In this document: positions 53,101 to 58,913 of the stretch, in pieces
Layout of the letters: each line of letters begins with the position of its first letter
Position numbering within the stretch: the stretch's first letter is position 1
Made by a program: the position numbers and the translations under genes
Notes under the pieces: model-generated
Database searches by the model: none
Told to the model about the DNA's origin: nothing
Seen by the model: only the letters and a program-made list of their open reading frames with translations
Assembly (NCBI GenBank): GCA_001772005.1
Contig: MERI01000226.1
Location: forward strand, 1 to 58,913
Direction of reading: 5' to 3'
Length of the DNA stretch: 58,913 nucleotides
Source: Betaproteobacteria bacterium RIFCSPLOWO2_12_FULL_62_58
GTDB lineage: Bacteria; Pseudomonadota; Gammaproteobacteria; Burkholderiales; SG8-41

Positions 53101-53882
53101 TCAGCCTTTCGCCGATCCGGGGTACCGCCGGGAACATAACGGCGATCGCCTCTATCCTCAGCGACACCACCGAGCGCAAGCGGGCGGAAGAACTGCAACG
53201 TGCGAGCGAGGTCCGGGTCCGCGAGTTGCTCCGGCGCCTGGTCGAGGCCCAGGAAGGGGAGCGGCGGCGATTTGCCGCCGATCTGCACGACGTGGTCGGT
53301 CAGAACCTGAGCGCTCTGGAGATCGAGCTCCAAAGGCTGCGCGGCGCGCCGCCGTCCGGGAACGGGCGGAACGCCGGGGCCACGCTGGACAATATGGCGC
53401 GGATTGTTCAGGACACGACGAACTCGGTGCGGGAGACCATAGCCGACCTGAGGCCCGCGCTGCTTGACGATTACGGCGTGTTCGTGGCTATCGAGGGCTA
53501 CGCCAGCCGTATCGAGCGCCTGACCGGTTTGCATATATCGGTCCAGGGGAATGCACCCGAAAGCCGGCTGCCTCCCAGGATGGAACTCGCGTTGTTCCGC
53601 ATGGTCCAGGAGGCCTTGATGAACGCGGTAAAGCACGCCGCCGCGTCGCGGGTAACGGTGGAGCTTTCCCGGGTCGGGGATGTTCTGCGTCTTTGCGTGG
53701 AGGACGACGGGAAGGGGATCGCTTGCTCGACGCCGGGTCTGCAGCGGGCCGGCGGATGGGGCATTGAGTTCATGAGTGAACGCGCTGAAGCCCTGGGTGG
53801 AACGCTGCGCGTCGAATCCCCTGGAGTCGGAACGCGGGTGATGGTGGAGATTCCTCTTGGAAATTCGAATCATCCTGGTTGA
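50190..53882 (+). CDS. membrane multi-PAS sensor histidine kinase (NarX/HisKA_3 type)
   Basis: 1230 aa from ATG 50190. In order: transmembrane helix (VVLICVISGAMLWAGLVAEL), extracytoplasmic dCache-like sensor, second helix (SGLTVVILCLGLFALFQIA), PAS with DITERKR, PAS (MYVHDLETLRFLAVNEAAVA), PAS (ATIVENANDAIFSRALDGII), GAF-like (LLESLARTANEA to FFAEEERPADT), PAS (ENVNDAIVSCALDGTVLSWN), then HisKA_3 dimerisation with H in RRRFAADLHDVVGQNLSALE and a HATPase (NAVKHAAASRV, VEDDGKGI, GWGIEFMSERAEALGG). It should phosphorylate the overlapping response regulator. The ligand is unknown. Confidence 0.94.
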   Translation: MTRPLWLDVDCSRTRLREFFKSHGLRPSVVLICVISGAMLWAGLVAELNFEREYIIESERQDNDNLARVFEEHVARTVRAAEITLREIASEYRRDGGKFDLVHYAKDGGIYLDPYNILGISDENGNAVMASVPVFKPANYRDNDNNQYHARHDTRELFIGTPRIGTNTGKWTVYLSVRINKADGSFGGIAILGMDPAYFSKIYAELDLGKDATVTLIGRDGVTRARSSGAGVTAGDNMAGTPLFTRYLPAADHGNFIDAGSADKIKRISSYRALKDYPLVVLVGTSMAVALADYDKRRSTLLQAASGLTVVILCLGLFALFQIARSERESGQRRRGERLFRALADGSPVGIFRADAAGKSVYVNARWCEIAGTRPEAALGDGWASALHPDDRERVFGEWTAAANNRQPFLSEHRIRRPDGSITWVVAQARAETDPQGKVLGYVGTATDITERKRTEQALMEGERRYRELFEINPHPMYVHDLETLRFLAVNEAAVAQYGYSHQEFFGMTVKDIWPPEDVAVSMERLKSLPAGLVSGRFRRHRKKDGTFIEVEITSNTLEFMGHHTRIVLAIDVTERRRAEAARDQLATIVENANDAIFSRALDGIITSWNAGAERMFGYSAAEAIGRPAAFNLAPGRQSNLAQNTEIILRGEAIAPLESQRLTKDGRVIDVLTTLSPIRDSAGNVVAGSAILHDITALKEAEAELKRRTEIAQLLESLARTANEATNAETAMRDCLARICEYGGWVIGRLGIYGEQSDETVFPERSFWYSVDTSRYDEFMRASLDSRFYHPSGRFISRLLREKRPVWFSPVDGLTSTGRMAVAARQGLHCAFAFPVVLRDKVVAVLEFFAEEERPADTLLMENITNVSSQLARLVERGRAEETTARLAAIVENVNDAIVSCALDGTVLSWNPGAERMLGYTAAEMVGHNLSVVASKEELERHTARLLRGDVLPPFEVVRSTKNGRQIHLQISLSPIRGTAGNITAIASILSDTTERKRAEELQRASEVRVRELLRRLVEAQEGERRRFAADLHDVVGQNLSALEIELQRLRGAPPSGNGRNAGATLDNMARIVQDTTNSVRETIADLRPALLDDYGVFVAIEGYASRIERLTGLHISVQGNAPESRLPPRMELALFRMVQEALMNAVKHAAASRVTVELSRVGDVLRLCVEDDGKGIACSTPGLQRAGGWGIEFMSERAEALGGTLRVESPGVGTRVMVEIPLGNSNHPG

Positions 53883-54501
53883 CGACCACGCCATCCTTCG
53901 CGAGGGCGTGAAACACCTGCTCGAAACTCAGCCCGACATGCGGGTGGTCGGCAGTTTCGCGAGCGGCCGTTCGGCCGTCGAATTCGTGGCGCGCGAGCAT
54001 GTTGACGTCGCGATCGTGGACATGGCCATGCCGGAACTCAACGGCATCGAAATCGTGCATCGGCTGCAGGACACCTCACCGGACACGCAGATCCTGATGC
54101 TGTCGATGCACTCGAATCCGGAGCACGTCTATCGCGCGCTGCGGGCGGGCGCGCAGGGATACGTCGTAAAAGGCGCACTGGGCAATGCGCTCTTTGATGC
54201 GGTGCGTGCCGTCCACGGGCGCCAACGCTACCTGAGCGAGGTGATCGACCGCAACGCGCTTGACCGCTATTTTCAGAAGCAACGCACGAGCGATCCGCTC
54301 GACTGGCTCAGCGTGCGCGAACGGGAAGTGCTGCAACTGACCGTCGAGGGCCGGACCATCGCCGAAACCGCACAGCGGCTTGGGATTTCTCCAAAGAGCG
54401 TTGAAACCTACCGCGGCCGGGTGACAGCGAAGCTCGGTATTGCCGACCTGCCCGCGCTGGTTAAATTCGCTATCCGCCACGGCATTACCTCGCTCGAATA
54501 G
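53857..54501 (+). CDS. NarL/FixJ-family response regulator
   Basis: 214 aa. The receiver is complete: DD in LVDDHAILREG, phospho-Asp in VAIVDMAMPELNG, Ser/Lys switch MLSMHS and GYVVKGAL. LuxR-type HTH: LSVREREVLQLTVEGRTIAE, RLGISPKSVETYRGRV. TTG 53857 lies within the 3' end of the kinase gene, with GGAG seven bases upstream; the 26-nt overlap indicates coupling. It contrasts with the degenerate regulator at 48365. Confidence 0.95.
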   Translation: MEIRIILVDDHAILREGVKHLLETQPDMRVVGSFASGRSAVEFVAREHVDVAIVDMAMPELNGIEIVHRLQDTSPDTQILMLSMHSNPEHVYRALRAGAQGYVVKGALGNALFDAVRAVHGRQRYLSEVIDRNALDRYFQKQRTSDPLDWLSVREREVLQLTVEGRTIAETAQRLGISPKSVETYRGRVTAKLGIADLPALVKFAIRHGITSLE

Positions 54502-54506
54502 TATTC

Positions 54507-54616
54507 GTGAGCGTGGGGTCACGGAGCGTGCGGAGCGTGGGGTCAGGCCTTTACTTTATACGCATGCGGAGCGTGGGGTCACACGTGAGCGTGGGGTCAG
54601 GCCTTTACTTTATAGT
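54507..54616. repeat. RAYT-associated left repeat array
   Basis: Several GAGCGTGGGGTCA units, two of them followed by GGCCTTTACTTTATA. Bases 54591-54615 are the near-exact reverse complement of 55546-55569 at the transposase 3' end. Confidence 0.85.
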
Positions 54617-54637
54617 CGATGGCCGGTATGCTGAAAC

Positions 54638-55564
54638 ATGGCCCGACCATTACGCTTGGAGTTTGCGGGCGCGCTCTACCACCTGACCGCCCGCGGCAAT
54701 GCGCGGCAGAAGATCTTTCTCGATGAGGAGGATCGCCGCTGTTTTCTCGAGTTCCTCGGTAAGGAAGTCGAGCAGCAGGGCTGGCTGCTCTACGCCTACT
54801 GTCTGATGGACAACCACTATCATCTGTTGCTCGAGACCCCCGAGCCCAATCTGGTGGCGGGGATGCGGCGGCTGAATGGGGTGTACACCCAGGCATTCAA
54901 CCGCCGCCATCGGCGAATCGGGCACCTGTTGCAGGGCCGCTACAAGGCGATCCTCGTGGATAAGGATGCCTATCTGTTGGAGCTTTGCCGCTATATCGTG
55001 CTTAATCCGGTGCGTGCCAAGGCGGTGAAGCAGCCGGCGCAGTGGCGTTGGTCCAGCTACGCAGCCACCGCGGGACGCGCGAGTGCGCCTCCGTGGCTTG
55101 CTCTCAAGGCGGTGCAGGTGCTATTTGCCAGCCGCGCGGCTTATGAGCGCTTTGTCGCACAGGGGCTGGGACAGGAATCCCCCTGGGTGCAGTTGCGAGG
55201 TCAGATTTATCTCGGCGGGGAAGAATTTCTCAAGCGGCTGGAAAGACGGTTGCCGGCGCGGCCGGTGAGGGGTGTGGCGCGCAGTCAGTTGCAGCCGACT
55301 CGACCCAATGCCCAAACGATCGAGGCGGCGGTAGCCAGGTGCTACGGCGTTCCGGTCGCCAACGTGCTGGAGCGCTCGAACGCGGATGCCTATAAGGCGG
55401 CGGTGTACTTGTTGCGGCGAGTGGCTAATCTGCCGCTGGCGCTGGTCGCCAAGCGTGCTGGAGTCTCGCCGCCACGGGTGTCGCAGATTCAGGCGGCGAT
55501 CGAACGGGGCAAGCTGGATCAGCCGTTGAAGGATCTGCTTGAGAGCTATAAAGTAAAGGCCTGA
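54638..55564 (+). mobile_element. REP-associated tyrosine transposase (RAYT, IS200/Y1 family)
   Basis: 308 aa. Y1_Tnp signatures: PLRLEFAGALYHLTARGN, catalytic HUH as H60-Y61-H62 in MDNHYHLLLE, likely nucleophile Y119 in LCRYIVLNP, and GRYKAILVD. A C-terminal helical domain (AVARCYGVPVANVLERS, VAKRAGVSPPRVSQIQAAIE) looks like a DnaA-type or HTH DNA-binding module. The final residues YKVKA and the stop codon are encoded by the first unit of the right repeat array. RAYTs are single-copy transposases thought to mobilise REP sequences; this one has inverted flanks. A 137-nt copy of its 3' end lies at 56827. Confidence 0.95.
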
Positions 55565-55624
55565 CCCCAAACCCTGGTAAAGGCCTGACCCCAAACCCTG
55601 GTAAAGGCCTGACCCCAAACCCCC
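55546..55624. repeat. RAYT-associated right repeat array, three 24-nt units
   Basis: Three 24-nt units (55553-55576, 55577-55600, 55601-55624) of the form GTAAAGGCCTGACCCCAAAC plus CCTG. The transposase stop TGA is inside the first. The outer 24 nt is inverted at 54591-54615. Confidence 0.9.
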
Positions 55625-55650
55625 GCTGAGGTCTTGCTGAGGTCTACGGT

Positions 55651-55679
55651 TTGACATATAGACATACGACGAGTATGCT
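55651..55679 (+). promoter_or_regulatory. sigma70-type promoter of vapBC with overlapping inverted repeat
   Basis: TTGACA (55651-55656), exactly 17 nt, TATGCT (55674-55679). CATAC (55663-55667) and GTATG (55673-55677) form an inverted repeat with 5-nt spacing over the -10, a likely antitoxin operator. The vapB ATG is only 8 nt beyond the -10, so the mRNA would have almost no leader. Confidence 0.75.
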
Positions 55680-55686
55680 TTGACAT

Positions 55687-55932
55687 ATGAGAACCACGGT
55701 TCGGCTGAACGAGTCGCTGCTCGAGCAAGCCAGGCGGGAGGCGGCGCGACGCGGCACGACACTCACGGCGTTGATCGAGCAAGGTCTGCGAATGGCGCTC
55801 GCCCGACGCCCCAGCGCGACAAAGCGCGCCCGGGTGAGATTGCCCGTGTGTGCTGCCGGGGGTGGTGTCGTTTGTGGAGTCGACCTGAACGACTCCGCGG
55901 CGCTGCTCGACCGCATGGATGGCCGTTCGTGA
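55687..55932 (+). CDS. vapB: VapB-type ribbon-helix-helix antitoxin
   Basis: 81 aa. The N-terminus MRTTVRLNESLLEQARREAA is an RHH-type strand-helix, with TLTALIEQGLRMALARR completing it. The tail (GVDLNDSAALLDRMDGRS) would wrap the toxin. It overlaps vapC by GTGA. The operon lies directly downstream of the RAYT repeat array. Confidence 0.88.
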   Translation: MRTTVRLNESLLEQARREAARRGTTLTALIEQGLRMALARRPSATKRARVRLPVCAAGGGVVCGVDLNDSAALLDRMDGRS

Positions 55933-56351
55933 TCCTTCCGGACGTCAATGTTCTCATTTACGCATTCCGCAACGATTCGCTCGACCATCCGCGTTATCGT
56001 GCCTGGCTGGAATCCGTTGTGAATTCTTCAGAGCCCTACGGCATATCGCCGCAGGTCTTGGCTGGCGTGGTCCGGATTGTTTCGCATCCACGAATTTTTG
56101 CCCGGCCAAGCCGGGTCTCGGAGGCATTTACGTTCGCTCGCACTCTCATGGAACAGCCGAACGCCACCATTGTGGTCCCTGGCGAGCGTCATTGGGACAT
56201 CTTCGAGCAGCTCTGCAGTACGGCGGCCGCGACCGGCAATCTCGTTCAGGACGCGTGGTACGCGGCTCTTGCCATCGAGTCCGGCTGCGAGTGGATTACA
56301 ACAGACCGCGACTACGCGCGTTTTCCGGACCTGCGTTGGCGGGTTCCATGA
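55929..56351 (+). CDS. vapC: VapC-type PIN-domain toxin
   Basis: 140 aa ribonuclease-type toxin. PIN acids: D in LPDVNVLIYAFRND, D in VQDAWYAALAIESG, D in WITTDRDYARF. Metal-dependent cleavage of tRNA or rRNA is the usual activity. Starts at GTG 55929 within the antitoxin stop codon (GTGA overlap). Confidence 0.92.
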   Translation: MILPDVNVLIYAFRNDSLDHPRYRAWLESVVNSSEPYGISPQVLAGVVRIVSHPRIFARPSRVSEAFTFARTLMEQPNATIVVPGERHWDIFEQLCSTAAATGNLVQDAWYAALAIESGCEWITTDRDYARFPDLRWRVP

Positions 56352-56509
56352 TTGGAGCAGCCACGGGATTCTTGCCCTGCAAAGCGACCGCTACGTCGGC
56401 GTAAAACCGTCACCCTGTCTGACTTCTCGACGTAAGATCTCAGGGTCAAACTCGATTTTCCTGTAACGATCAAGCGGGTTGGTGCGTTAAGGCGTCCAGG
56501 AGGATGCCA

Positions 56510-56580
56510 ATGGCCCGCCAGCCACGTTTCTTCGTCGGGAGCGAAGCGCCGCTGCACGTCATTCAGCGAGGAGCGTTCTG
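56510..56580 (+). pseudogene. Y1 transposase N-terminal fragment
   Basis: After AGGAGG, the ATG at 56510 begins ARQPRFFVGSEAPLHVIQRG, the usual N-terminus of IS200-like/RAYT transposases (PGAPLHVIQRGN). The homology ends after about 23 codons and a different transposase fragment follows. Confidence 0.6.
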
Positions 56581-56619
56581 GCCGTCGCGGTGCGCCGGTT
56601 GGAAAGGGGCGGCCAACCA

Positions 56620-56790
56620 AGGCTGGGCAGGGAGAAAATCGAGTTCGACCCGGCTCAGGCGCAGCGCCACAAGGAACGTAGCCAGGCCGAGCGCACGAAT
56701 GCGCGGCTCAAGGATGAATTCGGCGGCAGGCAGGTCTGGGTCAGAGGCTACGCCAAGGTGATGAGCCACCTTTACGTTCGGTTTCTTGGG
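56620..56790 (+). pseudogene. DDE transposase C-terminal fragment
   Basis: One frame reads RSQAERTNARLKDEFGGRQV then WVRGYAKVMSHLYVRFLG, the C-terminal region of an IS1182- or IS5-like DDE transposase (E of the catalytic triad in AERTNARLKDEFGG). Both ends are joined to other debris. Confidence 0.65.
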
Positions 56791-56826
56791 GCTGACAGCG
56801 GATCCGTTGTTGCTGTTGCTCATGTA

Positions 56827-56963
56827 ATCTGCCGCTGGCGCGGGTCGCCAAGCGTGCCGGAGTCTCGCCGCCACGGGTGTCGCAGATTCAGGCCGCGATC
56901 GAACGGGGCAAGCTGGATCAGCCGTTGAAGGATCTGCTTGAGATGTATAAAGTAAAGGCCTGA
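56827..56963 (+). pseudogene. RAYT 3'-end remnant
   Basis: Codons read LPLARVAKRAGVSPPRV, then SQIQAAIERGKLDQPLKDLL and EMYKVKA-stop. This differs from the intact RAYT tail (55429-55564) at a few positions only. It continues into a different repeat array. Confidence 0.85.
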
Positions 56964-57025
56964 CCCCATGACCATGACCCCATGACCATGACCCCATGAC
57001 CACAAGGCCTGACCCCATGACCATT
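56961..57025. repeat. TGACCCCATGACCA array after the RAYT remnant
   Basis: Units TGACCCCATGACCA occur three to four times, then AAGGCCTGACCCCATGACCA. The first unit holds the remnant's stop codon. The units differ from the right array of the intact RAYT (CCAAACCCTG tail) but share GGCCTGACCCC. Confidence 0.8.
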
Positions 57026-57120
57026 CGCGCTGTGACTTTGGGCGCTGGCAAGGCCGTGTAGGCGTGTAAAAATATGCCGGGCGTCGGCATGACGTTCCGC
57101 GACGGAGTCAATTATCAGGC

Positions 57121-57150
57121 TTGACAGATGTTGGTAATTCTGCCAACATT
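57121..57150 (+). promoter_or_regulatory. higBA promoter/operator
   Basis: TTGACA at 57121-57126 and a weak -10 around 57144-57150. Between them lies TGTTGG-N8-CCAACA (57129-57148), a perfect 6-bp-arm palindrome, well placed for autorepression by the antitoxin. Confidence 0.6.
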
Positions 57151-57174
57151 AAAAGGATAGGGCGAAAGATAAAA

Positions 57175-57519
57175 ATGAGGGTGACACGGCCGGTATCCTG
57201 GCTCACTGCGGCGCGAAAGGCTTTCGAGGATTTTCCTGAAGGCGCGCGCGAGATCGTTCTCGACGCATTGAGCGTTGCCGCCGAGGGCGGCAAGGCGGGA
57301 ATAGCCAAGCCGATGAAAGGTCTTGGGTCGGGAGTGTTTGAAGTCGCGCTGCCCTTTCGGGGCAATGCGTTCCGGGTGGTCTACGCTGTGCAGATCGGCG
57401 AAGACCTCTGGGTGATCCATGCGTTCCAGAAAAAATCGACGCATGGCATCAAGACGCCGAAGCATGAGATTGATCTGGTCAAGGACCGCTTGAAACGATT
57501 GAAGGAGATGTTGCGATGA
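57175..57519 (+). CDS. higB: HigB-type (RelE superfamily, phage Gp49-like) toxin
   Basis: 114 aa from ATG 57175. Signatures: AFEDFPEGAREIVLDALSVA, KPMKGLGSGVFEVALPF, AFRVVYAVQIGEDLWVIHAF, QKKSTHGIKTPKHEIDLVKD. Such toxins cleave mRNA on the ribosome. The toxin gene comes first, as in HigBA modules, and overlaps the antitoxin by ATGA. An in-frame TTG at 57121 falls in the promoter and is not used. Confidence 0.93.
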   Translation: MRVTRPVSWLTAARKAFEDFPEGAREIVLDALSVAAEGGKAGIAKPMKGLGSGVFEVALPFRGNAFRVVYAVQIGEDLWVIHAFQKKSTHGIKTPKHEIDLVKDRLKRLKEMLR

Positions 57520-57839
57520 AAAAGGAACAGCTAGAGCTTATTCGCGGAAGCGGGAACATCTATCGCGACTTCGACATGGCGGATGCTGACGTTCGCCAGT
57601 TGAAGGCGATTCTCGCCGCCGAAATCATCAAAAAGCTCGATCGGGATGGAGTGAGCGTGAGAAAGGCGCAGAGCCTCACGGGGATTGATGCCGGAGACTT
57701 CTCGCGCGTCCGCAACGCAGATTTCCGGCGCATCAGCGTCGAGCGTCTTATGACGATGATTAACGGGCTTGGGTCACGGGTCGAGGTGAAAGTCAAAGTG
57801 CGGCGCGGTGCGACGGTCGAACACGCGGCGACGGTGTAA
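57516..57839 (+). CDS. higA: HigA-type XRE antitoxin
   Basis: 107 aa. An XRE-like helix-turn-helix is visible (LKAILAAEIIKKLDRDGVSV, RKAQSLTGIDAGDFSRVRNA, DFRRISVERLMTMINGLG). It should neutralise the toxin and bind the upstream palindrome. Translationally coupled to higB. Confidence 0.92.
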   Translation: MKKEQLELIRGSGNIYRDFDMADADVRQLKAILAAEIIKKLDRDGVSVRKAQSLTGIDAGDFSRVRNADFRRISVERLMTMINGLGSRVEVKVKVRRGATVEHAATV

Positions 57840-57869
57840 AGGAAAACGCAGCGCGCGTCGGACCGATAG

Positions 57870-58025
57870 ATGAAACTCATTAAGAACACAGGCAACGACC
57901 GCGTAATCGACGAGCTGCGCCAGACACTTGCGCCGCCGTCGTCGCTCGACCTTGACCTCCCCCACCTCAATCCTCCCCCGCAAGGGGGGAGGAAGCATCA
58001 ACGAACTAACGTGAAGGTGGTTTAA
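57870..58025 (+). pseudogene. helicase-type N-terminal remnant fused to a hairpin repeat
   Basis: ATG 57870 begins KLIKNTGNDRVIDELRQTLA then PPSSLDLDLP, like the N-terminus of large PLD/SNF2-type helicase proteins of defence loci. It then runs into CCTCCCCC/GGGGGAGG (57972-57992), identical to the hairpin arms at 25117-25137, and stops at TAA 58025. The rest of the gene is gone. Confidence 0.5.
57972..57992. repeat. CCTCCCCC/GGGGGAGG hairpin
   Basis: Perfect 8-bp stem, 5-nt loop. Same arms as 25117-25137. Confidence 0.65.
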
Positions 58026-58581
58026 ACGGCGGCGTAGCGACGGGAGGAGAGACGGCTCCCGGTTGAGTGGTGGACGCACCGGGCGCGGGCGCTGCGGCAG
58101 GCCCGTACACAAACGTCCACTCCGAGTACTTGGCTTTCCCGACAAAATCCAGGTTAAGCCGGTCAAAATTGGCGCGCTTCAGTGGTGCTTCCTCTGACAG
58201 GCTGTGGACCCCGGCGATTCCGCCGTCCGGCCCTTTCACCAATCCCCATTCGCTTTTCCCGGTGATCGGGTCGGGGTAGATCTGCCGCAAGTAGCGCTCG
58301 GTGACGGGTTTGCGCGGATCTTTCAGCAGGTCGGCGAGCGCGCGCGGAAATTGCCGCGGCCCGTTCAGGTAGTAGCGCTCGATCGCTTTGCGGTACTGGT
58401 TGCCGACGTACAAGAGTTCGGCTTCTTTCTCGCGCAGAGTAGTGGTGTGCCAGACTTCTCCGGTAAGGGCGAGTCCGCCGGCGAGGATGGCGACGATGAA
58501 CAGCACTGTGAGATAGGTGAACCCCGCGCCGCTCCCGTGCCGGGGCCTCGATCGCGCCGGAGGGGGTATCACGGTCACCAC
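58006..58581 (-). CDS. type II secretion/pilus pseudopilin without Glu5
   Basis: 191 aa. A prepilin-like leader ends in G, followed by FTYLTVLFIVAILAGGLALT; the mature residue 5 is Thr rather than the usual Glu. The domain continues REKEAELLYVGNQYRKAIER, YYLNGPRQFPRALADLL, YPDPITGKSEWGL and ends in a Pro/Ala-rich tail. Overlaps the preceding pseudopilin by 7 nt. Probably a minor pseudopilin of a type II-like secretion system. Confidence 0.85.
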   Translation of the reverse strand: MVTVIPPPARSRPRHGSGAGFTYLTVLFIVAILAGGLALTGEVWHTTTLREKEAELLYVGNQYRKAIERYYLNGPRQFPRALADLLKDPRKPVTERYLRQIYPDPITGKSEWGLVKGPDGGIAGVHSLSEEAPLKRANFDRLNLDFVGKAKYSEWTFVYGPAAAPAPGASTTQPGAVSPPVATPPFKPPSR

Positions 58582-58913
58582 TCCCCGTAAGCCGAGCCGT
58601 CCAGGGCCTCGCCCTGCGCGCCGCTCTTGACGTCGTAGACCCCGCCTTTCTGCGGATCATCCGGCGGCACGACCACCCAGGTGGCGGCGCTTTCGGTGAT
58701 CGGGTCCATCGGCACTTTGCGCAGGTACTTGTCCGTGGCGAGGGCGTCGAGGGATTCGGGGTACTTGCCCTTGTCGCCGTAGTATTTGCCGATCGCGTCG
58801 CGAACCTGGTTGAGGTTCTCTTTGAGGACGACCTCCTTCGCTTTGTCCACGCTGGAGAAGTAGCGCGGCACGGCGAGCGTCAGCAGTATGGCGATGATCG
58901 CGAACACCGCGAG
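58575..58913 (-). CDS. GspG-like pseudopilin (5' end outside window)
   Basis: The frame runs open to the window end; the visible part begins in the hydrophobic helix (VFAIIAILLTLAVPRYFSS). Then KAKEVVLKENLNQVRDAIGK, YYGDKGKYPESLDALAT, KVPMDPITESAATWVVVP, and GSAYGEW at the end. This is the pattern of type II secretion major pseudopilins. The GTG at 58907 is internal. Confidence 0.88.
   Translation of the reverse strand, partial: LAVFAIIAILLTLAVPRYFSSVDKAKEVVLKENLNQVRDAIGKYYGDKGKYPESLDALATDKYLRKVPMDPITESAATWVVVPPDDPQKGGVYDVKSGAQGEALDGSAYGEW

Noticed and set aside
54507..54616. CRISPR array next to the transposase
   Set aside because: Repeats are irregular, share sequence with the transposase 3' end and lack unique spacers of constant length.

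Overview
The window reads as chromosomal DNA of a high-GC betaproteobacterium, most likely Burkholderiales or a close relative and possibly an uncultured lineage. The block ribBA-ribH-nusB-(small membrane protein)-thiL-pgpA-pncC-recA-recX-alaS has typical betaproteobacterial order. A Bug-type tripartite tricarboxylate receptor, the glnE / yhdP-like / nitrilase / tldD block and waaF-ilvE fit the same group. No rRNA, intact tRNA or CRISPR array was found.

Layout. 1-2.5 kb: 3' end of an acyl-CoA dehydrogenase, a cupin and a Bug receptor. 3.0-4.8 kb: an isolated SEC-C protein with a possible PD-(D/E)XK nuclease-like core. 5.6-12.8 kb: riboflavin, thiamine and phospholipid genes and recA-recX, with spacers filled by short-unit repeat arrays; one pair of arrays brackets a four-helix-bundle (23S IVP/Avd-like) gene. 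12.8-19.3 kb: alaS, a cupin, a decayed monooxygenase-like gene, a phosphohexomutase and a YheT hydrolase. 19.5-25.1 kb: a CHASE2 adenylate/guanylate cyclase divergent from a giant FecR-TPR-barrel protein. 25.3-30.9 kb: two tandem 14-repeat RCC1 secreted paralogs, the first frameshifted by a 43-nt deletion. 31.4-36.0 kb: TcuA-like flavoprotein, SnoaL-like protein, heptosyltransferase, zinc-finger protein and ilvE. 36.3-45.8 kb: glnE divergent from a yhdP-like gene, a small exported protein, nitrilase and tldD. 46-49.4 kb: secretion-type protein, exported protein, PilZ, a LuxR-type regulator with a degenerate receiver and a PilZ remnant. 50.2-54.5 kb: a multi-PAS NarX-type histidine kinase overlapping its response regulator. 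54.5-58 kb: a mobile/defence island with a RAYT transposase in its own repeats, VapBC, transposase debris, a second RAYT tail and HigBA. The window ends in two pseudopilin genes.

The most unusual signal is in the spacers. Many consist of 7-, 8-, 9- or 13-nt degenerate tandem units, usually as a purine-rich arm (often GTGA-based) followed by its complementary arm (TCAC-based), so the transcript would fold into a long imperfect hairpin. Units differ between sites but the architecture is the same, and four genes terminate with a stop codon lying in the first unit or repeat. The 9.7-10.25 kb copy carries the four-helix-bundle gene between its arms; the others look like empty versions. A separate bipartite palindromic repeat (three copies, with its middle segment inverted or missing) and a RAYT with inverted-repeat flanks show that several repeat-mobilising processes have acted here.
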